A stretch of DNA of 30,916 bases, from positions 1 to 30,916 of the forward strand of contig JAJJLU010000570.1 of NCBI GenBank assembly GCA_023807065.1. The letters are read 5' to 3'. The notes below the pieces were generated by a model. It was not told where the DNA came from. It saw only the letters and a list, made by a program, of their open reading frames with translations, and did not search any database. Positions 19,802-28,381 of this stretch are shown here, piece by piece; position 1 is the first letter of the stretch, and each line of letters opens with the position of its first letter. A program made the translations under genes and the position numbers. This stretch comes from Isotricha intestinalis (lineage: Eukaryota > Ciliophora > Litostomatea > Vestibuliferida > Isotrichidae).

Positions 19802-20536
19802 TTAATTGTGATTTTTAATTGCAAAGATACTCATAAAACTAATCATTAAATAAATTATTAAAGATAAAGTACTTCCAAGAAAAGCATAAAAAAAATATAA
19901 ATTATTTTTCCCAATACATTTAGAAGTCCAAGGACAATGATGATCAATTCCCATAATACAAATATCACAATCAGGGCAATGTTCAGTTCCTTTACTTAAA
20001 TCCATAATTAATTTACATTTCGAACAAATTCTAAAAGTTCCAACTTTAGTTTTATTTAAATCATAATTTTCTAAATAATATTCTGGAGTTGGAGTCCCAG
20101 GATTTATTAATGATGTTAATAAATAAATTATAGTTTGAATAGTATATATACATAATCCAACATATTTAATTATTTCATTTAATGAATACCAAAAAGTATA
20201 ATAATAAGTAAATGAAATTATAAAAAGTGATGTTGTCATACATAAAGTAAAGGGCCCTTTTTAAATATATTTTTTTTATAAATATTATATAAAGTTATTT
20301 TACTTACAATGAGGTCCAATTATTATTAATGGATATCCATTTTTAGTGTACAGAAAGAAAAAACAATTTCCTCTTCTTTCATAATTTTTTTCTGGTCTTA
20401 ATAAAGGTTCTTCTTTTACTATTAATGAATTAAATTTATTATTTGAATCATTATTCGTTGATGGTGATATATTTATCATTTCTGTTTCTATTTCTGATTT
20501 AAAAGAATTTGTATTCATCATTTCTCTTTCATTCAT
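19802..20536 (-). CDS. DHHC S-acyltransferase (protein palmitoyltransferase), two exons
   Basis: My model joins exons 20536-20308 and 20256-19802 on the minus strand, giving 227 aa. Splicing the 51-nt intron turns the dead-end IIIGPHCK into IIIGPHWPFTLCMTT, a GPHWPF segment familiar from DHHC enzymes at the start of membrane helix 1. Helix 2 (~103-125) is followed by the Cys-rich domain CSKCKLIMDLSKGTEHCPDC, then DHHCPW with catalytic Cys184 and CIGKNN. A third helix (LYFFYAFLGSTLSLIIYLMI) follows. These enzymes attach palmitate to Cys residues of membrane proteins at Golgi, plasma membrane or vesicles. The protein stops soon after helix 3. The fourth helix and TTxE motif of canonical members are absent, which may be a subfamily trait or an unseen 3' exon. 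Confidence 0.93.
20257..20307 (-). other. Intron of the DHHC gene (51 nt)
   Basis: On the minus strand it begins GTAAGT and ends AAAAAG, with phase 1 (T|GG = Trp). It is about twice as long as the other four introns here. Its acceptor sits in the 12-base palindrome AAAGGGCCCTTT (20249-20260), an unusually GC-rich patch. Confidence 0.88.
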
Positions 20537-20757
20537 TTTAAATTTGTATAAAATTATTTAAAAATAATAATTTATTCAATCTTAAAATAAAAACATATAT
20601 ATAAAAAAAATATAAATATCCTTAAACAAATAAATCAAAATAAAATCTCAAAGAAAAAAAAATGAATAATAAAAAAATATCCAAAAAAATAATAAATTAA
20701 CTTTTTAAAAAATAACTATAAAACAAATATCCAAAAAAAAATATATAGAAAAAAAAA

Positions 20758-23700
20758 ATGCAAAAAAATTTCATAAGACAAATTCTTCTCCTACTTTTAT
20801 TAAACATATCAACATCATTAAAATATACTCAAACTGGGAAAATATCAATAGTGTTACCATTTTCAATATCAACTAAAACGAATAAAATGCAATCATCATT
20901 ACAAATAGGAACAAATAATAATTTACCATATAAAAAATATGATTTCACAATAGATATAGGTTCCAAAACTTCATGGGTGAATGCTAATGATTATGTTCCA
21001 TCAGAATCTACAAGTTTCAATGATACAGATATGAAAATTGAAGAATTTGGAGATGATGATTTTAGTTTGAAAGGAAATTCAGCTTTTGAAACTTTTTATT
21101 TAAATGAAGGTAGTTTAAAAGCTGAAACAGTTCAATTCTTAACATCAATAGATACTTTCAATCCTTCTAGAGGAGAAAATGGAATTGGACTTGGGAAAGA
21201 AGTATTTGTTAATGGTTATGAACTTGCTTCTAGATTAAGTGATCAAATTTCTGAAGAAACTCAAATGTTTGCTATTGAATATTTAACTGAAACTACTGAA
21301 ACTACTGGTATGGGTAATTTATATTTCGGAGATTTAGATTTTTTAACTTCAAAAAAAAGTGTTTCTTTAAAAAAATTACATTTAGTTGACGAAGAAGGTT
21401 ATAAACATAAGTGGGCTATGAGATTAAAATATATTTTTTATGGAAGTATTCTTGATGATAGGAAAAAAAAAATTAATGGTGTTTATTCTGTTTCTACCAA
21501 AGAACCTCATTGGAAAGTTAATACTCAAAATAATTTAGCTTTTTTTGAAACTGTTTATAATAAAATTTTATTGCCTGAAAATGATAAAGATGCTCTTTTA
21601 GATTCTTTAAAAAAAGAATATTTTCAAGGTACTGGAACTTATCCTTTATGTTCTCAAACTCCAAGTATATATAGTGAAAATATTACTACTTTTGTATGCA
21701 GAGGAGATGAAGTAATTAAATTAGGTCAAATTCATTTTGTTTTTGAAGATGTTACAAATAGAGATTTTGATATTTATTTAGATTACAATGATTTATTTTT
21801 TAAAATTGGTGAAGATAGATATGAATTTTTACTTGGTATTCATAAAGATATTCCAAGTACATATCGTTTAGGTCTACCAGTAATCAAGAAATTTACATCT
21901 ATATTTGATATGAAAAATAAAGAATTATATTTAGCTTCATTATCAAATAAAGCTGAGGTTTTTATAGATAATTCCCATGAAACTTCAGATGTGAGAAGCG
22001 TTGAATTTACATTAATGACAGAAAATAATTATCTACAAACTTCAGTTTTAGTAGCAAAACCACAAAAAGAATTAATGTTTACAATTGATATAGGATCTCC
22101 TAAAACTTGGGCAGATCAAACACAATATCCAACAGAATCAGTAGCATCATTAGATGAAGATTCATTAAATAATACATTATATGATCTTAGTGGAGTTAAT
22201 GCACAAGATGTTTTTGAATATGGCAATGTCACTTTAGAAAAATTTGACTTTTTCTTAGCTGAGAAAATACAATATGTTCCTTCTGTAATAGAACCTCCTA
22301 AAGTTGTTTTAGGATTAGGAAAACCAAAAGATTCTGAAAATAGATTTTCTATTATATACAGAATGTATCAAACTAAAATTGATTATGAACCAAAATGTGT
22401 TATTGAATTTGGTGGAGATGATCCTGAAGGAGAAAAAATAGGAAGAATATATTATGGTAAAATTAGTTCTTATTTGACTCCTTATCAACAACATATTTAT
22501 CCTGTTCCTCTTTCTCTTGATGGAGATGGAGTTCTTTATTATGGTAAATGGACCACAATTTTACATTATATTTTCTTTGGAAATATTTTGAAGGAAAAAA
22601 AACTTAATGGAAGATTTAAAGTTAGTACTTATGAACCACATATTTATTTTAATAAAAGAGTTGTTTTTGAAAGTAATTTAAATAAAATTGTGCTTCCTTA
22701 TAGTAGAAAAGATGAAATTATTGATATGCTTGAAGATTATTATTTCTCAGTTGATCATCAAAACAAATGTGAAAAAAAAGAAGATACAACTTCAGGGGTA
22801 ATAACTTTCTTATGTGATAAGACTTATATAATTGCAATGAATGAATTTCATATTGTATTAAAAGATGGAATGGATCTTTATTTTGAAAGTCAAGATCTTT
22901 TTGATTGTGAAAAAAATGTAGACACATGTGAATTTTTAGTTGAATTCCGTCCAGAATATACTGACTTTTTAGCTTTAGGAGTAACAGTTTTAAGAAAATT
23001 TAGAACTTTAATTGATTTTGAAAAAAGAACATTTTCTTTAATTTCAACTGATAATTTAGATTATGTTGATGTATATACTCCATCAGTTATAGGAACTGAT
23101 TTATTTGGAATTAATTTCAAAGGAAAAACAAAAGAAAATTATTTAGAAGCAAATATAACATTCGGAAGTCATAGAGTAGTAATTCCAATGACAATAGATA
23201 TTGGATCTTCTTATACTTGGGTAAAACAAGACAAATATGACGGGAAAAGTCAATATTTTAAAATAGTAAGTGAAAATCAAGAATATATAAATGCTGATTA
23301 TCATATTTATGGAAACAAAGTAATTGATAATGTTTATGGTGAAGGGGTTCCATTACATGATTTTAGTTTTATGCATATTTCTAAAATTGAAGGTGAAAAT
23401 GACTTTTTTACTGTTTTAGGATTAGGAAGTAATTATGATCAAAATGGTTATAGTTTTATTCATCAAATTTATGATAAACAATTTCAAAAAATTCCTGAAT
23501 ATCAAAGACCTCATAATAGATTCCTTCTTCAATTTAATGAAAATGATGATGAATTTTATTCTGGCCAATTAATTTATGGTATTTTCGATGATTTTCTTGA
23601 AAAAAATAAATTAATTTCTACTACATTAAAATTAGATTCTGTTGCTGGAAAAAAAGAAAAATGGGTTACTAATTTAACGGCAATTTATTTCCAAAATATA

Positions 23701-25560
23701 TTAGTCAATAGAACTTCAAATGGTAGTTTTGAAGTTTTACTTTCAACTCCAAATTACAAACCAAAAGAATATAAAAATGTTGTTTTTGAAACAATATATA
23801 ATGGAATTTTAATACCTTATAGAGAAAAAGATACATATATGGAAATATTCAAACAACATTATTTTTCAGTTGATAAAAAACACTTATGTGAAATGAAAAC
23901 CTCAAAAGAAATTGCAGGTTATGAGAAAACATATTTTGAGTGTAGTAAAGAAAATATAGAAAAATTAGGTCCACTTCATTTTATATTATCAAATGGTTTA
24001 GATATATATTTAGAATCAAAAGACTTATTTAAATGTACTCAAAATGTATGTAAATCAAGAGTAGAATCAAGAAATGATGTAGAAGATAGATTTATTTTCG
24101 GAACTTCCGTTCTTCGTAAATTCCAAACTTTATTTGATATTGATTCAGATTCAATAACATTTATAGGAGAAGATAATTGGGATTATGTTTTCTTAACTCC
24201 AGATCATAAAGATCCAATTCAAGAAATTTCATTTACATATAACACTGAAAAAGGATTTTATACTTCTCCTGGATTCTTTGGAAGTAATATGGATAGAATT
24301 GATTTCGTAGTTGATATTGGAGGGGCAAAATCATGGATTTTTGAGCATGATTATGATTATGATGCTTCATTATCACATGAAATAATTGGAGATGGAGAAG
24401 TTCATGAAGAAGCTTATGAAATAAGAGGAAAGATTATTTCCGATACATTTTATTATAGTAATGCTAAATTAGATAAATTTCACTTTTTAGTTGGACAAGC
24501 TTTACAAGACACTAAATTACCTGGAACTATTGCTTTTGGAAGAGCTTTTGCTGAGGAAACACAGGAAAGTTATTCTATTGTTAGGTTAATGAATAAAAAA
24601 TTAGGTAATGATAATACAGGAACTTTTATTTTACAATATGATGAAGATAAAACCAACGGTAAATCAACTGGTCAAGTTGTTTTTGGTAAAATTGATGAAT
24701 ATTTAAAAGAAAAACAATATATAACTGATATCCCATTAACTCAATTAAATGGTAATAAATGGGCAGCTAGTCTTTCAAGGATATATTATGGAAATATATT
24801 AATAAATAAAACAAGTAATAATATATATAATGTATCAACATCAATTCCTTATTATAATGCTACTAACATATCAATTGTTTTTGAAACAGTCTATGATCAT
24901 ATTGTAATTCCATATGAAAATAAAGATGCTATATTTAAAGAAATGAATGATGCATATTTTAAAGGAAGATGTAAAAAAATAACAGACGACAGAACATTTG
25001 AATATTTCAGATGTGATAAAAGTGCAATTATGACTTTAGATGAAATTCATTTTATAATAGAAAGCGGAGAAAAAGATGTTGACTTATATTTTTCAGCATA
25101 TGATTTATTCCAATGTCATGGAGAAGAATGTGATATGGAAATAAGAGCTGATAGTGCAATAAAGAAAAATCATTTTATATTTGGAAATACCTTTTTAAAG
25201 AAATTTAATACTATATTTGATTTAGAAAATGAAACAATGCAAATAATAGGTAAAAGAAATAAAGCATTAGTTAAACATGTAAATCCAAATGATATGTTTA
25301 ATGACCAAAAAGAAGGACCAATTCCAGTGGATCCTTCTAAGCCAAAAGAGGATGGAAATGGTGGTTCTACTACTACTGTTTTAGTTATTATTTTGTGTAT
25401 TTTAATTGTTGGAGGTGGTGCTTTTGCTACTTATTATTTCTTAAAAAATAAAAAAACTAGAACTGTTGTTGTTATCAATGAAAATGGTAGTTTTGGAAAT
25501 ATTAATGATAGTAAAGTTAATGAATTAACCTCTAATACTACAAGTACTAATCAGAAATAA
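20758..25560 (+). CDS. Type I membrane protein with four tandem pepsin-like modules, catalytically altered
   Basis: A single exon of 1600 aa. An N-terminal signal peptide (MQKNFIRQILLLLLLNIS) leads into four modules of ~370-378 residues, each with the full pepsin (A1) layout. The N-lobe motif DIGS, DIGS, DIGS and DIGG has Asp66, 444, 814 and 1186. A GLG strand follows (GIGLGK, LGLGKP, LGLGSN; weaker in module 4), then a tryptophan (W in KW or GKW) opening the C-lobe. The C-lobe active-site strand reads FFETVY, VFESNL, VFETIY and VFETVY, with Glu264, 638, 1011 and 1376 where Asp belongs. Each module closes with a pepsin-like strand such as LRKFQTLFDID. A Cys pair recurs in each C-lobe. A membrane helix (~1541-1562) and a short cytosolic tail end it. 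The flap Tyr is kept only in module 3 (Tyr851). It is probably a secreted or surface pseudoprotease, possibly binding peptides; substrate unknown. Confidence 0.93.
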   Translation: MQKNFIRQILLLLLLNISTSLKYTQTGKISIVLPFSISTKTNKMQSSLQIGTNNNLPYKKYDFTIDIGSKTSWVNANDYVPSESTSFNDTDMKIEEFGDDDFSLKGNSAFETFYLNEGSLKAETVQFLTSIDTFNPSRGENGIGLGKEVFVNGYELASRLSDQISEETQMFAIEYLTETTETTGMGNLYFGDLDFLTSKKSVSLKKLHLVDEEGYKHKWAMRLKYIFYGSILDDRKKKINGVYSVSTKEPHWKVNTQNNLAFFETVYNKILLPENDKDALLDSLKKEYFQGTGTYPLCSQTPSIYSENITTFVCRGDEVIKLGQIHFVFEDVTNRDFDIYLDYNDLFFKIGEDRYEFLLGIHKDIPSTYRLGLPVIKKFTSIFDMKNKELYLASLSNKAEVFIDNSHETSDVRSVEFTLMTENNYLQTSVLVAKPQKELMFTIDIGSPKTWADQTQYPTESVASLDEDSLNNTLYDLSGVNAQDVFEYGNVTLEKFDFFLAEKIQYVPSVIEPPKVVLGLGKPKDSENRFSIIYRMYQTKIDYEPKCVIEFGGDDPEGEKIGRIYYGKISSYLTPYQQHIYPVPLSLDGDGVLYYGKWTTILHYIFFGNILKEKKLNGRFKVSTYEPHIYFNKRVVFESNLNKIVLPYSRKDEIIDMLEDYYFSVDHQNKCEKKEDTTSGVITFLCDKTYIIAMNEFHIVLKDGMDLYFESQDLFDCEKNVDTCEFLVEFRPEYTDFLALGVTVLRKFRTLIDFEKRTFSLISTDNLDYVDVYTPSVIGTDLFGINFKGKTKENYLEANITFGSHRVVIPMTIDIGSSYTWVKQDKYDGKSQYFKIVSENQEYINADYHIYGNKVIDNVYGEGVPLHDFSFMHISKIEGENDFFTVLGLGSNYDQNGYSFIHQIYDKQFQKIPEYQRPHNRFLLQFNENDDEFYSGQLIYGIFDDFLEKNKLISTTLKLDSVAGKKEKWVTNLTAIYFQNILVNRTSNGSFEVLLSTPNYKPKEYKNVVFETIYNGILIPYREKDTYMEIFKQHYFSVDKKHLCEMKTSKEIAGYEKTYFECSKENIEKLGPLHFILSNGLDIYLESKDLFKCTQNVCKSRVESRNDVEDRFIFGTSVLRKFQTLFDIDSDSITFIGEDNWDYVFLTPDHKDPIQEISFTYNTEKGFYTSPGFFGSNMDRIDFVVDIGGAKSWIFEHDYDYDASLSHEIIGDGEVHEEAYEIRGKIISDTFYYSNAKLDKFHFLVGQALQDTKLPGTIAFGRAFAEETQESYSIVRLMNKKLGNDNTGTFILQYDEDKTNGKSTGQVVFGKIDEYLKEKQYITDIPLTQLNGNKWAASLSRIYYGNILINKTSNNIYNVSTSIPYYNATNISIVFETVYDHIVIPYENKDAIFKEMNDAYFKGRCKKITDDRTFEYFRCDKSAIMTLDEIHFIIESGEKDVDLYFSAYDLFQCHGEECDMEIRADSAIKKNHFIFGNTFLKKFNTIFDLENETMQIIGKRNKALVKHVNPNDMFNDQKEGPIPVDPSKPKEDGNGGSTTTVLVIILCILIVGGGAFATYYFLKNKKTRTVVVINENGSFGNINDSKVNELTSNTTSTNQK

Positions 25561-25965
25561 AGTTTTTGATTTAGTTTTTTTCTTTGATTAAGAAATTAGA
25601 TAATATTTTTATTTCTTTTAAATATTTATCCTATGAAATTCTTTTAAGATTATTTTTTTAATATTCATTTTCTCATTTGGCAAAACCCAGAAATTTTTTT
25701 ATTTTCATTGAAATATAATCATAATTAATTAATTGTTTTATATTCTTGGTGATTATATTTTTTCCTTCTTTTTTATTTGATAAATAATATTCCTCATATC
25801 TATTTAATTTGAATGCTTCATATATCATTTTTTATATCTTTTCCTGTTTTATTTACTTCATACACTTTTTGAAAAGTCATTTGTTTTTTATAATATTTTG
25901 ATAATCATAATAACACAAATATTTTATTTTTAAGTTTAGTAAAAAAAATTTTAATTTTAGTTTTT
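25561..25965. other. AT-rich spacer between convergent genes
   Basis: This is 405 bp between the pepsin-array gene and the minus-strand coiled-coil gene, holding both 3' ends. I see no open frame with coding character, RNA gene or repeat. Confidence 0.5.
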
Positions 25966-27018
25966 TTATTTATTATTCTTCATTTTCATATTTATAATTC
26001 CTTTCATATTCATATTATGAATAGAATTTATTTTATTTAATAAATTTCTTTGATATTTATTGTTCTTTTTGTTAAAACCATTTAATAAATTATTGGTACT
26101 TTTATTTGCACTTATATTTACAGATATATTCTTTTTGTTTGATTTAGGACAACTTATATTTCTTGATTTTCTGTGGACTGAACTTGAATTTATATTTCCT
26201 TCTTTAAAATAATTATTTGATTTAATTGGTAAATTACACATGCTTCTTTCAACATTTTTGAAAGTATCATCAGTATTACTCCTAATATGATGTGATTTTA
26301 AATTATTATCATTCTTTAAATAATTATTATATTGAATTGAATATGTATTTTGATTATGATTAATTACTGTTTTATTGTTGTTATTTATTTTTTTGCTATA
26401 ACTAATAAAATTGGATAAATTACTTTTTTTCTTTGACAAATTTAAATTTGAATTATTTGAATTAATTTGATATGGATGATTATATGATGTGACTGTATTA
26501 TTATATAGATTTATTTTCTTTTTTATTTTTGAATTTATATTATTTTTAATTTCATTTTGAAAACTAAATTCTTTTTCAATTATAATATTTGAAGATTTAT
26601 TCCTTGATTTTGAATTTTTAATATATTCTTTATTTCCTCTTTCAAAACTATTAATCTTTTCTGAATTAGGTTGTATTTCAATACAATTACTAATATTAAA
26701 CATATTTCTTTCTTCGAAATTATTATTTTCAATTTTAAGAAGCATATTTTCCATCATTAAGTTTAAAATATCTTTTTCATTTTGAGCATTTTTTTCTTCT
26801 AAAACTTTAATACTTTCAATATATTTTAATTTTAATTGAGCCAAAATATTTGAGAAATAAAAACTTATTCTATTATAAAATTCTTCATATTCATCATCTT
26901 CATCAAAATTAAATGAATTTTTGACCAAAAATAATTTTTCATAAATTTTTGTTAAATTTTCATAAATTACATTATTATTAGAAACTGCAATAGTATTAAA
27001 TTCTTGATTATTGCTCAT
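25966..27018 (-). CDS. Coiled-coil, Asn-rich protein of unknown family (350 aa)
   Basis: A single exon ending in TAA, with an A-rich start context on its own strand. Residues ~15-105 look ordered and helical: IYENLTKIYEKLFLVKNS, then an acidic DEDDEYEEFYN, then LKLKYIESIKVLEEKNAQNE and LMMENMLLKIEN, consistent with a coiled coil. The remainder is Asn/Lys/Ser-rich and probably disordered. There is no membrane segment or enzyme motif. Its overall build (acidic helical head, Asn-rich basic tail) resembles the two other minus-strand coiled-coil genes to its right. I saw no direct sequence similarity strong enough to call paralogues. Confidence 0.85.
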   Translation of the reverse strand: MSNNQEFNTIAVSNNNVIYENLTKIYEKLFLVKNSFNFDEDDEYEEFYNRISFYFSNILAQLKLKYIESIKVLEEKNAQNEKDILNLMMENMLLKIENNNFEERNMFNISNCIEIQPNSEKINSFERGNKEYIKNSKSRNKSSNIIIEKEFSFQNEIKNNINSKIKKKINLYNNTVTSYNHPYQINSNNSNLNLSKKKSNLSNFISYSKKINNNNKTVINHNQNTYSIQYNNYLKNDNNLKSHHIRSNTDDTFKNVERSMCNLPIKSNNYFKEGNINSSSVHRKSRNISCPKSNKKNISVNISANKSTNNLLNGFNKKNNKYQRNLLNKINSIHNMNMKGIINMKMKNNK

Positions 27019-27110
27019 TTTTTTAAATTCAATTAATAAAAAAATAAGATATAAAAATAATAAACAATCGTTATTAAAATAATTTTATAACCTTATAAAA
27101 ATTAAAATAT

Positions 27111-27431
27111 TTAAAATTGAGTTTCAGCAAATTCTTTCATTTTTTTTCTCACTTCTTCTTTAAATTCTTCTTTGCTTATTTTTCCATCTTTATTTTTATC
27201 AGCTTTTTTCCAACTTTTTATAACTGCTGAAAATGAACCTTTTTTCTTGTTAATTGAAGCTAAAAAATCATCAAAAAATTCACCATATTCTCTCATTTCA
27301 ATACTTCCATCACCATTTTTGTCATAATTTTTAAATTGCAATTCAAAAACTTCATTAAATTTATCATCGTTAGATATTATTTCTTTCACTTGTCTTTGAG
27401 CTTCTTTTAATTCTTCTTTATTATCTGACAT
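27111..27431 (-). CDS. Two-EF-hand calcium-binding protein
   Basis: I choose the Met at 27431 (MSDNKEELKEA), which gives 106 aa. The frame is open further upstream to an ATG at 27479, but the extra 16 residues (MKITFITLKLFNYYNK) look like translated leader. The protein has two canonical 12-residue EF loops, DKNGDGSIEMRE and DKNKDGKISKEE, each with acidic residues at positions 1, 5 (Asp) and 12 (Glu). They are flanked by amphipathic helices (FNEVFELQFKNY, EFFDDFLASI, SAVIKSWKKA, EFKEEVRKKMKEF). No other domain is present, so it is likely a small calcium sensor or buffer of calmodulin type. The target is unknown. Ciliates have many such proteins. Confidence 0.93.
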   Translation of the reverse strand: MSDNKEELKEAQRQVKEIISNDDKFNEVFELQFKNYDKNGDGSIEMREYGEFFDDFLASINKKKGSFSAVIKSWKKADKNKDGKISKEEFKEEVRKKMKEFAETQF

Positions 27432-27725
27432 TTTATTATAATAATTAAATAATTTTAATGTTATAAATGTTATTTTCAATTTGTTAATTTATAAAATATT
27501 TGAATGGAAATTTAAAAATAGGAATTCTTTAAAATTATATTTCCAAATCAGTAAGAAGAATTTTAATGGAAAAAAATATGTATGAAAATAGATTAGACTT
27601 AGATTTTATTTAAATATTTTATTTTAAACAATATTCAAATTATATAAATAAAGTTTAAATATAATATATTATTTATATTAAACAAAAAGAAAAATGATAC
27701 TTTACTTAAAAATTATGTTTTGTTA

Positions 27726-28332
27726 TTAATTCGATGTTTTTGAATTATATTTTTCAAGAAGATTATGTGTTCTTTCTTTTAAATCTTGAAGTTTATCTTT
27801 ATAACAATCTTTTATATTTATATTGGTGTTAATAATTATTTCTGAATTTTTTAAAATATCATCAATATTACAATTTCTTTTTATATATTCATTTCCAGGA
27901 TTAATTGTTATTTTTTTAATAGGAAAAATTCCAACTTTTTTAATAGTAATATTATTATTATCTGGATAATTTTTTTTGATTGAAGATGGTTTTTTATTAG
28001 AAGAAGATAAATTAAATTTAATATAATTTATTTCCTGTTTTAAATATTCAATTTCCGCATCTTTTTGCTCAATTATTTTTTTATAATCTTCAATAGATTT
28101 TTCCTTTCTTTGGGTACTATTTTTTTCAGAAATAATTGAACTCTTAGAATAATTTTGATGTGGTCTACTTGATAAAGAAATATTTGTATCTAAAGTTATA
28201 AATTTTTTACTAAAAATTGAGTATAAAATTTATTTACATTGGATAACTTGAATATTGTTTTTTATTTGAAAATCCATCATAAAATAATTTTTGACTTTTT
28301 ATATCATTTTTCTTACTTTTATTCATTTTCAT
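27726..28332 (-). CDS. Two-exon coiled-coil protein of unknown family (192 aa)
   Basis: Neither exon is long enough to stand out alone. The joined model, exon 1 28332-28238 and exon 2 28209-27726 on the minus strand, is 579 nt in one open frame from ATG to TAA. Exon 1 encodes a basic N-terminus (MKMNKSKKNDIKSQKLFYDG). Exon 2 encodes a Ser-rich linker, a short heptad stretch (EDYKKIIEQKDAEIEYLKQE), a more ordered patch with VGIFPIKKITINPGNEYIKR, and a charged helical end (KDKLQDLKERTHNLLEKYN). The 28-nt intron has GTAA/TTTTAG ends like its neighbours. No family is recognised. The gene lies 49 bp from the 3' end of the 258-aa coiled-coil gene on the same strand. An ATG two codons in (28326) is an alternative start. 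Confidence 0.82.
28210..28237 (-). other. Intron of the 192-aa coiled-coil gene (28 nt)
   Basis: On the minus strand it begins GTAAAT and ends TTTTAG, with phase 2 (AT|T = Ile). Without splicing, the first exon meets TAA two bases past the junction. Splicing joins it to a 160-codon open frame. Confidence 0.83.
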
Positions 28333-28381
28333 TGTTTAAAATTAATTGAATATAATAAATATTTATTAGAAAAAAATATAT

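Noticed and set aside
20249..20260. Perfect 12-base palindrome AAAGGGCCCTTT at the DHHC intron acceptor
   Set aside because: It is explained by the intron's A-rich end plus Trp-Pro-Phe codons. A regulatory role is possible but nothing else supports it.
22718..22927. 69-codon minus-strand frame within the pepsin-array gene
   Set aside because: It is antisense to a strongly supported coding region.
27432..27479. N-terminal extension of the EF-hand protein to the upstream ATG
   Set aside because: The 16 extra residues look like translated leader; the internal Met in an A-rich/EF-hand-like start (MSDNKEE) fits better.
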